Positions 1 through 8,912 of a stretch of 22,823 bases of DNA are shown one piece after another. The stretch spans positions 1-22,823 of the forward strand of contig JAUPWA010000054.1 of assembly GCA_030916835.1 (NCBI GenBank). The letters are read 5' to 3'. The first letter of the stretch is position 1; each line of letters opens with the position of its first letter. Below the pieces are notes generated by a model. It made no database searches. It saw nothing but the letters and a program-made list of their open reading frames with translations, and was not told the origin of the DNA. A program made the translations under genes and the position numbers. The DNA is from Patescibacteria group bacterium (GTDB lineage: Bacteria > Patescibacteriota > Minisyncoccia > Phycocordibacterales > SBAW01).

Positions 1-2
1 AT

Positions 3-647
3 GCAGGGTTTTGGCTGGAGCGCATACACAACAAGTGGGTGCGTGTTGAATTTTTTGCAGCTGCAATTATTGGTCTTTTTGCCTACGCAGCGCTCGCCCA
101 GGTGCATTTTTATGATCTGCACGCACAGTTCTCACGCGAAGCACAAGCGTACGTGCCCGTTATCTCTTATCTTAACAATCAACCTAAGCAGGTAGTATTT
201 ACGAGTTGCGAGGATGTCTACTCATGCTACTTCTCTGACTATGTAGCGCAGTATACGAGCGCCGATGCACCACACAGTAAATACTCTGGTCTTTTCCTTA
301 CACCACCAGGATATTTTAAAAAACTCGTCTTCCTGCACTATCGACTCTTAGGGGTAAAGCCGGCAGACATTCACGCAACCATGGAGCAAGAAAAAGAAAG
401 TGTACTACAACGACTGTTTGGTGAGTACTACTATTTTCATGCAGGCACAAAAACCGCGGTCCCTGCTGATATATTCGAACAGCTTACAAAAGAGTACGCA
501 GCCTATGCGCACACGCATATCTCGCAGATGATGCAGGACCTACGCATCACTGTGCTCATACACGACAACACCAAGGCATCATGGAAAGCAGACCTCTCAG
601 GTTTGCAGCGAGAGTCTATAAACGAGCGCTTTACGGTTTATCGCTAG
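3..647 (+). CDS. C-terminal part of a polytopic membrane protein (5' end outside the window)
   Basis: The reading frame is open from the first complete codon at position 3 to the TAG at 645-647, so the gene starts upstream of the window. A GTG at 39 could be read as a start, but the frame continues before it without a stop, so I treat this as a truncated gene. The visible part begins with one hydrophobic segment (FFAAAIIGLFAYAALA). About 180 mostly soluble residues follow, rich in Tyr, His and charged residues. This layout, a last membrane helix followed by a soluble tail, resembles the C-terminus of multi-pass glycosyltransferase-type (PMT/ArnT-like) membrane proteins common in Patescibacteria, but no catalytic motif is visible and the family is not established. 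Its 3' end overlaps the convergent glycosyltransferase gene by 17 bp (631-647). Confidence 0.6.
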   Translation, partial: AGFWLERIHNKWVRVEFFAAAIIGLFAYAALAQVHFYDLHAQFSREAQAYVPVISYLNNQPKQVVFTSCEDVYSCYFSDYVAQYTSADAPHSKYSGLFLTPPGYFKKLVFLHYRLLGVKPADIHATMEQEKESVLQRLFGEYYYFHAGTKTAVPADIFEQLTKEYAAYAHTHISQMMQDLRITVLIHDNTKASWKADLSGLQRESINERFTVYR

Positions 648-1806
648 CGTAGCGTCTCTCATATGCTCGCGCCATGTGCGCAGCACTAAACTGTTGGAGC
701 AGTCGAGCGTGGCCCTTCTCGCCCATTTCGTGCGCTTTTTCTTCGTCTAAAAGAAGTTCAGCGACCCGCTGCGCAAACTGCTGTGTGTTGCGCGGGTCGA
801 CTACATAACCCGTCTCGCCATCTACGACGATTTCAGGAGCACCACCAAAACAGGTCGCCACAACCGGCTTATGCGCCGCCATCGCCTCAAGATTCACCAA
901 GCCAAATACATCAAAACCAATAGATGGAAATACCACTACATTAGATGCACCATACGCTGCACGTAGCGTGTGAGGAGACAACCAACCGGTGTAGATAATA
1001 CCATCATGCGAATTTCCTGTGGTGCCCGCAATGAGCAGTGCGGCCTCAGGCACTAGCTGGCGAACCACAGGAAACATATCGAGCACCTGTTCGCTCCCCT
1101 TCAGCTTGTTAGACACACCACCAACAAACAGCACTACTTTTTTCCCCACAAGCTCGTGCTCTTTTATAAACTGTTCAATCTCTACTGCCGAAGCGGTTGT
1201 TGGCTCTATGCCGTTATAGACAACGTCGGCATGAAATCCATTTGCCTCCAGGGCTTTTGCTTGCTCGCGACTCACCGCAATAATGGGAACATTTCTCAAA
1301 TACCAGTGGATGCCCAGCCCTCGGAGCGGGTTAAAACGTTTAGTAAATCGCTTTGCGAGTGTCCACCAATACACCTTGTATGAGCCTGTAAGGTGCTCAA
1401 AAAACGAGCCGTAGTGAAAGAGCATCACATCATGTGCTGTGAGCAGCACTTTCTTGGTGTACTGCTTCGCCACACGCACCGATGCATACGAAAGATGATA
1501 GTGAATATTATGGGCATGTACCACGTCTGGCCCGAGTTCCTGCAACAGTTTTTTTACTGTTGGTATCGTGCTCCAGTTGTAGAGGCTGCGATACCCGCGC
1601 CAACGCTCGTGGTAGTCGCTGTAAATGCGATATACCACAACTCCCTCCCATTCACCTTTTCCTACTTTTGCTACATCTTGAGTAGCGGCAATAACCACAA
1701 CCTCGTGTCCGTTTTGTTTGAGCGCTTTCGCAAGCGAGCCTACCAACATCCCCGCCCCACCCTTACTCTCCGGCGGGAAATCATCTTGAAGCAGTACGAT
1801 TTTCAT
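631..1806 (-). CDS. GT4 family glycosyltransferase
   Basis: A 391-residue GT-B glycosyltransferase that should transfer a sugar from an activated nucleotide donor to a growing surface glycan at the cytoplasmic face. The N-terminal acceptor domain begins MKIVLLQDDFPPESKGGAG, the glycine-rich loop typical of GT4. The middle carries VVHAHNIHYH and VVYNGIEP, and the C-terminal donor domain has VLFVGGVSNKLKG and FGLVNLEAMAAHKPVVA. In the usual E-x7-E donor motif the first acidic residue is Asp here (DVFGLVNLE). Sugar and acceptor cannot be read from the sequence. It is the last gene of the glycan run: its ATG overlaps the stop of the GT9 gene upstream (ATGA), suggesting translational coupling. The 3' end runs into the convergent membrane-protein gene with no terminator between. 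Confidence 0.9.
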   Translation of the reverse strand: MKIVLLQDDFPPESKGGAGMLVGSLAKALKQNGHEVVVIAATQDVAKVGKGEWEGVVVYRIYSDYHERWRGYRSLYNWSTIPTVKKLLQELGPDVVHAHNIHYHLSYASVRVAKQYTKKVLLTAHDVMLFHYGSFFEHLTGSYKVYWWTLAKRFTKRFNPLRGLGIHWYLRNVPIIAVSREQAKALEANGFHADVVYNGIEPTTASAVEIEQFIKEHELVGKKVVLFVGGVSNKLKGSEQVLDMFPVVRQLVPEAALLIAGTTGNSHDGIIYTGWLSPHTLRAAYGASNVVVFPSIGFDVFGLVNLEAMAAHKPVVATCFGGAPEIVVDGETGYVVDPRNTQQFAQRVAELLLDEEKAHEMGEKGHARLLQQFSAAHMARAYERRYASDKP

Positions 1807-2927
1807 ACTAAATTGAGTTGCCCCAGCAGTGTGTCTGCCGCAGCAATAACATCCTGTGCCGTAATACTTTCGGTCTGGCGTCGAGCTTCGGTTATATCGC
1901 GTGGATATGGGTTCATCACATACAGCTCTGGCTTTTCGCGCTTCGGCACGACCACCACGTGGCGTGGGCCAACAGGTGGTTGCTCGCGCTCATCGACCGG
2001 CCCCACAATATCTATTGTTGCGACACCAAACGCCTCAGCGATGTATATGGGGCCCGTATCAACGCTTATAAAAAGACTTAATTTTTGCATGAGCGCTTTG
2101 AGCTGTTCGATAGACAAAGTCCCAACCGTATTGACCACCGCAACTGGTCTCATTGCATCGAGCATGGCTTTTGTCTCGTTTTGGTCATTCTTTCCTCCTA
2201 CCACAACTAGTTTAAAACCTTGTTTAAAAAGATGTCCTGCGACGGATGCGAATCGCTCAGGTGGCCACTGCTTTATACGATTACCCGCTGCGGGCGAAAT
2301 GCCCACAACCTTCATACCTGTCAGATTATGATCCTTCCAAAATCCCTCTACCCACTCTACAGCTTCAGAGCTTATGGCTAGATGCTTGGTTGTGTTTGTT
2401 GCAAAAATTCCCAGCGGCTCCAAGGCTCGCAGATACTCGCCTGGTGCATATCGGCCCATACGATGTTCTACACGAACACCAAGCGACGCAAGCACTTTAT
2501 AGAGCCGACCCTCCATACTCACACCACCCACTACGCGCGGTGCTACTATGGTTCGGATACCAGCCAAATAGAGCAGCGCGAACGCACGCAAACTCGGGCT
2601 CGCGATAACACCAGCGTCAACTTTTTCTTTCCTCAACTCTTGTAGTGCTTCTGCAATATCTGCCCCACAGACGATATAGCGGTCGACGTCGGGGTTGCCG
2701 GCGAGCACTTCGCCTCCCACACGGTCGCCCACCACAATGACGCGGATGGATGGGTCGTGTACTTTCACCGCACGAGACATCGGCGTCGTGCAGACCATAT
2801 CGCCAAGCTTTCCAAATTGCACAATAACGATTGATGTGGGTGTGACCTTCCTCTTTGCTGTGCCGTGCAAAAGCAAGTGCCAAAAGCAGCGCAGCGCGAG
2901 GGAGAGGCTATTGAGACGAGCAGTCAT
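1803..2927 (-). CDS. GT9 (heptosyltransferase-type) glycosyltransferase
   Basis: A 374-residue protein of the GT9/heptosyltransferase superfamily. Hallmarks are IVIVQFGKLGDMVCTTP near the N-terminus, VVGISPAAGNRIKQWPPERFA in the middle (the family pattern of a Pro/Gly turn followed by K-x-W-P-x-x-x-F), and LFISVDTGPIYIAEAFGVAT near the C-terminus (the D-T/S-G-P-x-H/Y-x-A-x-A donor motif). An open frame extends upstream to 3014, but that would overlap the asparagine synthetase gene by 86 bp. The ATG at 2927 lies one base after the asnB stop and gives the normal N-terminus, so I chose it. GT9 enzymes classically build LPS core. In a lineage expected to lack LPS, this one more likely adds a sugar to another surface glycan (inference). 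The GTG-poor, SD-less start is typical of its neighbours. Confidence 0.88.
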   Translation of the reverse strand: MTARLNSLSLALRCFWHLLLHGTAKRKVTPTSIVIVQFGKLGDMVCTTPMSRAVKVHDPSIRVIVVGDRVGGEVLAGNPDVDRYIVCGADIAEALQELRKEKVDAGVIASPSLRAFALLYLAGIRTIVAPRVVGGVSMEGRLYKVLASLGVRVEHRMGRYAPGEYLRALEPLGIFATNTTKHLAISSEAVEWVEGFWKDHNLTGMKVVGISPAAGNRIKQWPPERFASVAGHLFKQGFKLVVVGGKNDQNETKAMLDAMRPVAVVNTVGTLSIEQLKALMQKLSLFISVDTGPIYIAEAFGVATIDIVGPVDEREQPPVGPRHVVVVPKREKPELYVMNPYPRDITEARRQTESITAQDVIAAADTLLGQLNLV

Positions 2928-2928
2928 A

Positions 2929-4674
2929 TTACTTAAAAAAGTTTTGGTGCCACTGAGTCCACACCAAGAGCGCATACTTTGTTTGTGGATACTGCATCGC
3001 CCTATCAGGATCAAGCGGCACTAACTCTGCGTGCGCCTTTGCATATGCAACTGCATTTTCATACAGCTCGGGCTCTAAGCCCTCAACCATCTTCAACGGG
3101 AAGCTAAACCCTTGCTTTGGGCGCTCGACCAAATCTTCAGGCAAATGCTTGCGCAGCATATTTTTGAGCATTTCTTTGCCGGTAGCACTCTTCCCCATAC
3201 GCTCTTCAATAGGAATTTGCCGCACGGTGTTAAAGAAATATCTATCCAAAAACGGCACGCGCCCCTCGAGCCCGTGCTGCATACCGGCGCGGTCTATTTT
3301 GAAGAGAAGATCGTCTGGTAGGTAAAGCGCTTGGTCATACTGAAGAGCCACAGTGTCTTCTGCCGCTATTGAGATACGCTTATGTATAAAAGTAAGTGCC
3401 TCATATGGCGGTGCAAGATTTTCATCAACTCGAACGAACTGCATATAACTCGCAACCGGATCGCGGTTGATTTTCGATTCAATACCCCGCTGTATGCGTT
3501 TGGGAAAGCGGTTTACAACAACCTTAGGCACTATGTGGAGATTCGAGCGTAAGTGCTGTAAATGCTTGTGCCGATGATACCCGCCAAAAAATTCATCTCC
3601 CCCCTCGCCCGAGAGTACCACCTTGTGTGTCTTGGCAACCGCACCAGAGAGAAATTCAGTGGGCACATAGGAGGTGTCGGCAAAGGGTTCGTCTATGGTC
3701 TCGAGCATTTTTCGCATTGAGGTGAGTGCATCAGTCTCAGTAAACTCTACATTCGTGAGCGTAACCCCAAGCTCTTTTGCTATCGCTTTTGCGTACTCAT
3801 TATCTAAACGATTTGGGATATGGAGGAAAAAAGGCTCAGGATTAAAACCCAGTTCACGCGACTTTGCGAGTAGCAGTGTCGAGTCGATACCACCGGAGAA
3901 AAAGAGGCATACCGGCACGTCGGCTACATAATGCGCTCGGATAGAATCCTCGAGCGCCTTTTCTACTCTTTCTTGTGCTGTAGCTCCCTCATACGCAACC
4001 TCAGCTGCATATGGAAGTATAGGATCTTTATTTTCTCTTGATTTGCTTTCTAGATCATACACTCGCACTTCGCCTGGTAGCATCTTTTGAACTTCCAAAA
4101 AGGGCGTGTGTGGCGCGGGGATATATCCAAGCAAGAAGTATAGGTGGTGCGCAAAAATGTCTTCGACGTAACCATATTTTTTTAGCATTGGAGCGAGCGC
4201 GCGCAGTTCTGAGGAAAAAGCGATTTCTTTTGTACCATTCACCTCTTTCTCAAATATATACAGCGGTTTAATACCAAACGGATCGCGCGAAAGTACCAGC
4301 TCGTGCGTCTTGCCGTGGTAGAGCGCGAGCGCCCACATGCCGCGCAGTTTATACAGAAAGTCAGCCCCTTCTTTTGCATATCCGGCCGCTATAACTTCAG
4401 TGTCTGAGCCACTGGTGAATTGGCAGCCTTTCGCCTCAAGCTCGCGGCGTAGCTCTTTAAAGTTATATATTTCGCCATTAAATACGATCTCCACATCGCC
4501 CACCGCCATCGGCTGATGCCCGCGCGGGGAGAGGTCTTGAATCGCAAGGCGCTTATGCCCCAGCGACACATGCGCATCTTCAAACACGCCCACGTCGTCA
4601 GGGCCACGATGCGCTTGGCAGCGGTTCATTTCTTCGATTACACCTTTCGTGGTTGTCCCGGCGATGCCACACAT
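2929..4674 (-). CDS. asnB: asparagine synthase (glutamine-hydrolysing)
   Basis: A 581-residue class II glutamine amidotransferase fused to an ATP-dependent synthetase domain. In the known family it hydrolyses glutamine and passes ammonia to an adenylated aspartate. Cys2 (MCGIAG) is the N-terminal nucleophile once Met is removed. HRGPDD at 22-27 and FNGEIYN at 65-71 complete the glutaminase site. The synthetase half has the PP-loop SGGIDS at 260-265 and the later GEGGDEFFGGY motif. Length is slightly below the common 600-640. It sits inside a glycosyltransferase run, 1 bp before the GT9 gene and overlapping the exostosin-like gene upstream by 37 bp. Such embedded AsnB homologues sometimes amidate sugar carboxylates rather than make free asparagine; the sequence does not decide between these. 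Confidence 0.95.
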   Translation of the reverse strand: MCGIAGTTTKGVIEEMNRCQAHRGPDDVGVFEDAHVSLGHKRLAIQDLSPRGHQPMAVGDVEIVFNGEIYNFKELRRELEAKGCQFTSGSDTEVIAAGYAKEGADFLYKLRGMWALALYHGKTHELVLSRDPFGIKPLYIFEKEVNGTKEIAFSSELRALAPMLKKYGYVEDIFAHHLYFLLGYIPAPHTPFLEVQKMLPGEVRVYDLESKSRENKDPILPYAAEVAYEGATAQERVEKALEDSIRAHYVADVPVCLFFSGGIDSTLLLAKSRELGFNPEPFFLHIPNRLDNEYAKAIAKELGVTLTNVEFTETDALTSMRKMLETIDEPFADTSYVPTEFLSGAVAKTHKVVLSGEGGDEFFGGYHRHKHLQHLRSNLHIVPKVVVNRFPKRIQRGIESKINRDPVASYMQFVRVDENLAPPYEALTFIHKRISIAAEDTVALQYDQALYLPDDLLFKIDRAGMQHGLEGRVPFLDRYFFNTVRQIPIEERMGKSATGKEMLKNMLRKHLPEDLVERPKQGFSFPLKMVEGLEPELYENAVAYAKAHAELVPLDPDRAMQYPQTKYALLVWTQWHQNFFK

Positions 4675-5702
4675 ATCTCTACTGTATCAAAAAAGTGGCT
4701 AAAAAACGCATCGACCGTGAGATACTCGACGAACACTTGGCGAGCTAGCTCTTGGCGCTCGCGCCACTCTTCCTCACCCAGTGCCTTATAAAACTCGCTA
4801 ATATAGCGAGGAGTTTCATCGACCTTGTCCATAGGCACACGCACCATAATTTTTGTGTAGTCTATATGCTGCTCAAACGGGAGTACCATGTCAGTATCCA
4901 CCACGACCGGTATGCGCCCCATCGAGAGCGCCTCAAGAAAGCGATTAGAGTGGTTGCCATCTCCTTTGGGTGCCAGCACAAAATCGGATTCTTTAATGCT
5001 CTGAATAAAATCCTCTCGCGCTATTTGTGGAGAAACTTCAATCGTGCGCAGGGCGCCTGAGAATGTGTTGCGCACGATAAATAGTGTCTTCACGAGAGTG
5101 GAGTTACTGCAGGCTCGCATCATCCACTGGCGCCAAAAAATGCCACGGATACGCGCTCGCTCATTTGGTTTCAAAATGCCAAGACTTTCATATTTCAAAC
5201 GTCGCAGCCATGAGGCAACTCGCTCACGAATAGAGTTAAACGCCGCTCGGCCACAAAACGATACAATGGGCACTTCTTGTTTTACTCGGAGTGCGAAATG
5301 TTGCGCACCCAAATCTTCAGTAAGCGTTGGCATCACTACATCATTTGACTGTATGTGCGAGCGATACACCGAGAGCCGCACCACCTTCACCCGCGGGTCA
5401 AATTGTAGAGAATCACTATGGTCGCCCAACGAAAACAGTATGACCGGTATAGCAAGCCGCTCCCCCAGGTCTGCGTACCTCTTGATATACTCGCGCGCCA
5501 CATCATCAAGTCGCAAGAAGTTATGCGGCAGCACAATCGCTCGAGCCAGCTCAGGCGATACAAACTGTACCTGTTTGACTAAAAAATCTAGAGAGAGATT
5601 TTCTTTAAACAACGTCCGAGCATGTGACTGTTCTGGATACTGCACATAAAATCCTTCAAACAACTCGTGGGACTCCAGCGGCTCTGGGCTATAGATCGGC
5701 AT
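4638..5702 (-). CDS. exostosin-like (GT47-type) glycosyltransferase
   Basis: A 354-residue protein whose C-terminal half matches the exostosin/GT47 pattern: SDFVLAPKGDGNHSNRFLEA, then LSMGRIPVVVDTDMVLPFE, then the IDYTKIMVRVP strand. In exostosin families this region binds the nucleotide-sugar donor. The N-terminal half carries VVMPTLTEDLGAQHF and VSFCGRAAFNSIRERV, like the core of bacterial exostosin-domain proteins. No signal peptide or membrane helix is visible, so it probably acts in the cytosol. It lies between a GT4 gene (6-bp gap) and asnB (37-bp overlap). The donor sugar is unknown. The family call is from motif recognition only, so a distant glycosyltransferase family remains possible. 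Confidence 0.75.
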   Translation of the reverse strand: MPIYSPEPLESHELFEGFYVQYPEQSHARTLFKENLSLDFLVKQVQFVSPELARAIVLPHNFLRLDDVAREYIKRYADLGERLAIPVILFSLGDHSDSLQFDPRVKVVRLSVYRSHIQSNDVVMPTLTEDLGAQHFALRVKQEVPIVSFCGRAAFNSIRERVASWLRRLKYESLGILKPNERARIRGIFWRQWMMRACSNSTLVKTLFIVRNTFSGALRTIEVSPQIAREDFIQSIKESDFVLAPKGDGNHSNRFLEALSMGRIPVVVDTDMVLPFEQHIDYTKIMVRVPMDKVDETPRYISEFYKALGEEEWRERQELARQVFVEYLTVDAFFSHFFDTVEICVASPGQPRKV

Positions 5703-5708
5703 AGCAAC

Positions 5709-6800
5709 TTAGAGACCGCGCAGCAGCGCCAGACACTCAGATGCAGCCAGTGGCCAGGAAAACTTCTTTGCACGCTCGTATCCCTTATGTATGAGATCAG
5801 TGCGCACAGTATCGTCAAAAAGAATTTTCTCCATAGCGTCACTAATTTCTTCCACACTAAAAGGATCTACAAGAAGTGCGGCGTCGCCTGCAACCTCTGC
5901 CATTGAGGAGATTTTCGAAGTAAGTACCGGCACACCAAGACTCATTGCTTCAACCGGCGGCATACCAAACCCTTCATTAATGGAAGGGAAAACAAACCCT
6001 GTAGCATACTTGTAGAGCGAGTACAGTTTTTCGCTAGTAACATACCCGATAAAAAAGACATCTTGAGCGAAGCCCGCCTCCTCCAGAGCTTGCAGCATGC
6101 TCGCGTGATACTCTCCTCCATAATCTCCTGCAATAATTAACTTAACCGCAGAAGGTCGTCTTTTTTTGAGCGCTATGAAAGCAGCTACAATGCCGTGCAC
6201 ATTTTTTCTATATTTTACTTTGCCTGCAAAAAAGAAATATGGGCGCATAGTCTCATCAATAGGTGCCGCCACATCTTTAAACCGACTCAGGTCCTGAAAA
6301 CCGTCATAGATAACCTGAACCTTCCCTACTGGTACACGATAAAATTTCAAGATATCACGCTGGGTTGATTGAGATGCGGCTATGATTTTGCTTGCCCGGG
6401 CAACACAAACAGGCATAAGTATGTTGTCGCGCAAAAACGAGCGTGTCCTGTCTCGCAGACCCTTTGGTGTAATATTTTGGCTCGCTAACTCTTGGCAGAC
6501 CAACACCGCTTTTGTATGACGTGGGAGCCACAGAGGCAACAGTGGTGCAATGAATAGCAGCGCATCTACCTGCTTTGAGAAACGGAGAAAATAAAAAAAT
6601 TGTTTTACAAACCCCTTTGGGATAAGTATGTTGGTAAATGGCCCTGGCAGTAGTTCGCGATTAACTGGTTTGGTTGAATACACCACCAGCTCATCCCCTG
6701 CTGACTGCGCGGCTATATTTTTTATAAACTCCAATACCACATACCCCATGCCTGAGGCGTGTGACTCTTCGTATGGCTCAGCGACAAATCCAATTTTCAT
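5709..6800 (-). CDS. GT4 family glycosyltransferase
   Basis: A 363-residue GT-B enzyme. The N-terminus MKIGFVAEPYEESHASGMGY has the expected first strand and glycine turn. The centre has KIIAASQSTQRDILKFY and VIYDGFQDLSRF (the linker between domains), followed by YFFFAGKVKYRKNVHGIV, the donor-domain start seen in mannosyltransferase-like GT4 proteins. The complete E-x7-E motif is present as EGFGMPPVE, followed by AMSLGVPVLTS. This is the most canonical GT4 of the six. The start ATG at 6800 lies 7 bp after the stop of the epimerase gene, with no Shine-Dalgarno sequence in front. Its position directly after a sugar epimerase is compatible with use of that sugar, but nothing in the sequence proves it. 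Confidence 0.92.
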   Translation of the reverse strand: MKIGFVAEPYEESHASGMGYVVLEFIKNIAAQSAGDELVVYSTKPVNRELLPGPFTNILIPKGFVKQFFYFLRFSKQVDALLFIAPLLPLWLPRHTKAVLVCQELASQNITPKGLRDRTRSFLRDNILMPVCVARASKIIAASQSTQRDILKFYRVPVGKVQVIYDGFQDLSRFKDVAAPIDETMRPYFFFAGKVKYRKNVHGIVAAFIALKKRRPSAVKLIIAGDYGGEYHASMLQALEEAGFAQDVFFIGYVTSEKLYSLYKYATGFVFPSINEGFGMPPVEAMSLGVPVLTSKISSMAEVAGDAALLVDPFSVEEISDAMEKILFDDTVRTDLIHKGYERAKKFSWPLAASECLALLRGL

Positions 6801-6807
6801 ACCAGCG

Positions 6808-7842
6808 TTATACGTACTTAATAAGTAGATCTTTGTTTTCCTCTATCCAGGCAAACATAGCATCAAAACCTTTTTCAAAGGGAGTTTCCGGGCTCCACCC
6901 CAACTTTTCTTGTGCTTTTCGTACATCTGAAATGTACACCTTTTGGTCGCCAGGTCGCCAGTCGCTGTGCGTATAGACAACTTTTTTGCCAAGCCGCTCC
7001 TCCAAAAAAGCAACAAACTCCAAAAGTGAGAGGGTGTGTGTCGGTCCTCCACCCATGTTAAAAATCTCACCGCCGCTCGTCTCTGGCCGATCAAGAGCAG
7101 CTTGCATCGCCGCGACCAAGTCTGACACGAAAAGTATGTCGCGAACTTGCTTACCATCTCCAAAGAGAGTGATTGGTTTGTCAAAAAATGCAAGCATGGT
7201 GAGGTACGCTACCCACCCCTGGTCGACTATGCCAAATTGATTTGGCCCATATATACACGACTGTCGAAATACGGTGGTGGGAAAATTATACATTCGCGCA
7301 TAGTCATGCACATACTGGTCGGCACTCCCCTTTGAGCAACCGTAGGGGGAATGGAAATCGAGTGGGAGTGACTCAGGCACACCATGCACTAAGTCGGTGT
7401 ACACATAGCGAGTCTCCTGCTCACTGATACCCACCTGCTCCATACCTCCATATACTTTATTTGTTGAGGTAAACAAAACGTGCGGTTGCTTTTTTGCGGC
7501 ACGAGCCGCCTCGAGCACATGTAGTGTACCCAGCGCATTTGAGCGAAAATCAAACAAAGGGTCAGCTACTGACGTCGTTACCGCTACTTGTGCTGCGGCA
7601 TGGATAATAGCGTCAAACGCATACTGATCAACTATCTCGGCGAGCCTCTGAGCTTCATGAGACACGTCAAGAGAAGGGAGGATGGTTATAGAGTTTTTTT
7701 CAAGCAATGCCTTGTTCACTTCTGACCCCTTACGTGAAAAGTTGTCGGCAACCACAACCGTGTGCCCCTGTGCTGCAAATGAAAGGGCGGCATTTGCGCC
7801 GATAAATCCACAGCCCCCCGTAATGAGTATTTTTTTGTTCAT
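6808..7842 (-). CDS. NAD-dependent sugar epimerase, CDP-paratose/tyvelose 2-epimerase-like
   Basis: A 344-residue extended SDR protein. The NAD-binding loop GGCGFIG is at residues 9-15. The catalytic pair is Tyr167 and Lys171 in SPYGCSKGSADQY, with FTSTNKVYG at 124-132 supplying the Ser/Thr. SCIYGPNQFGIVDQGWVAYL and FGDGKQVRDILFV closely follow the pattern I know from CDP-paratose 2-epimerases (the CDP-tyvelose enzymes); that comparison is from memory. The frame extends to a TTG at 7887, but the ATG at 7842 gives the standard MNKKILITGG start and avoids overlap with the upstream gene, so I use it. No CDP-glucose pathway genes are in the window, so the real substrate may be a related nucleotide sugar. 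It presumably supplies a donor to the surrounding glycosyltransferases. Confidence 0.87.
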   Translation of the reverse strand: MNKKILITGGCGFIGANAALSFAAQGHTVVVADNFSRKGSEVNKALLEKNSITILPSLDVSHEAQRLAEIVDQYAFDAIIHAAAQVAVTTSVADPLFDFRSNALGTLHVLEAARAAKKQPHVLFTSTNKVYGGMEQVGISEQETRYVYTDLVHGVPESLPLDFHSPYGCSKGSADQYVHDYARMYNFPTTVFRQSCIYGPNQFGIVDQGWVAYLTMLAFFDKPITLFGDGKQVRDILFVSDLVAAMQAALDRPETSGGEIFNMGGGPTHTLSLLEFVAFLEERLGKKVVYTHSDWRPGDQKVYISDVRKAQEKLGWSPETPFEKGFDAMFAWIEENKDLLIKYV

Positions 7843-7876
7843 CGATACAGATAGTAGCAAATCAAACAGAGTTGGG

Positions 7877-8911
7877 CTACTCGGCAAGATTCATAAGAAT
7901 TTTAGGGATGAGTTTTTCGAGTGAATGTTCCTCGACTACCTTATTCCGCAGGGTGGCAACTATTGCGGGGCGGTCTGGGCGACTCAGGAATTTTTGCAGC
8001 ATATCAGCAGCTCTGGTTGCATCCCCTAGCACATATAACCCATGCGGCTCAAGTAACGTTGCAAACTGCGGGTTCGTTGCAAGAAGCGGCACGCCAGCCG
8101 CCAAAGCCTCCAACCCTGCCTTATCCATATTGCCCGTAGCGCCAAAATTAAGGGCAACGTCTTGTGTGCGCAAAAGCGCAGGCAACTTGTGGTACTTCAC
8201 CGCTCCCACCAGATGCACCTTGTCTCTGTAGGGACGCTCCTGTATCGCTTTTTCAAACTCCTCTTTATATGTCCGCTCCTGTGCGGTCGTCGCCTCGCCT
8301 ACCACAGTAAACACAAACTGCTCATTGCGCTCGTGGAGCACGTCGAGTGTCTGGAGCATTTCGAGCAGATGCTTACTTGCAGCTATACGCCCTGCGGTAA
8401 CTATGCGCAACTCAGTACTCTCGGTGTGAATGTCTGGTTTAAATAGCGCAGTATCAATACCGTGCCCGAGCACACACACTTTTGGTGTGGCGATACGAAA
8501 ACTGTCTTGCGAAACAGTAAACACGCGGTTGAGAAATCGCATCGCGTAACGCAATTTACGGGTCACGCTTTTATGCGCGTACCACAACCCAATAGGCTTA
8601 TGCCAGCGCTTCCACAGGCGACCGCCGAGCACAACATACTCCGGATTCATGTGCACCAAAACCGCATCATAGTGCTCACGATATTCCCATATGTAACGCA
8701 AAAACCGGTAAACCCGGGTCAGTCGCCATGTATCATACTCTTTACCCAGTGAGAGCACTCGTACATTGTGCGGCAGCTCGTGTACCCCCTCGCGCAAGCA
8801 TATGACCACCACCTCTTCGCAGTGCTTTGCAAACTCTTCTATCCATCGATGAAAAAAGCCGAGGTTTGAGTCCCCCTTGTCGACGACTTGGGTGCAAAGT
8901 AAGAGTCGCAT
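7877..8911 (-). CDS. GT4 family glycosyltransferase (variant donor motif)
   Basis: A 344-residue GT-B protein. RLLLCTQVVDKGDSNLGFFH forms the N-terminal strand and loop, VCVLGHGIDTALFKP the interdomain linker, and LRIVTAGRIAASKHLLEML the start of the donor domain. The usual E-x7-E motif is altered: the conserved second Glu is present in KAGLEALAAGVPLLAT, but the first position is Gly, with NMDK before it. A similar S/N-x-D-K pattern occurs in a recognised GT4 subgroup, so the enzyme is probably active. The gene is followed after 34 bp by the epimerase and preceded by a GT4 gene ending 1 bp upstream (8913). Acceptor and donor cannot be inferred. Confidence 0.88.
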   Translation of the reverse strand: MRLLLCTQVVDKGDSNLGFFHRWIEEFAKHCEEVVVICLREGVHELPHNVRVLSLGKEYDTWRLTRVYRFLRYIWEYREHYDAVLVHMNPEYVVLGGRLWKRWHKPIGLWYAHKSVTRKLRYAMRFLNRVFTVSQDSFRIATPKVCVLGHGIDTALFKPDIHTESTELRIVTAGRIAASKHLLEMLQTLDVLHERNEQFVFTVVGEATTAQERTYKEEFEKAIQERPYRDKVHLVGAVKYHKLPALLRTQDVALNFGATGNMDKAGLEALAAGVPLLATNPQFATLLEPHGLYVLGDATRAADMLQKFLSRPDRPAIVATLRNKVVEEHSLEKLIPKILMNLAE

Positions 8912-8912
8912 A

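Noticed and set aside
1393..2331. A 312-codon open frame on the plus strand opposite two glycosyltransferase genes
   Set aside because: The minus strand encodes clear GT4 and GT9 motifs over the same bases; the plus-strand product is Cys/Ser/Thr-rich with no recognisable domain.
2928..3014. Upstream start of the GT9 gene at 3014
   Set aside because: It would overlap asnB by 86 bp and add 29 residues not expected in the family; ATG 2927 directly follows the asnB stop.
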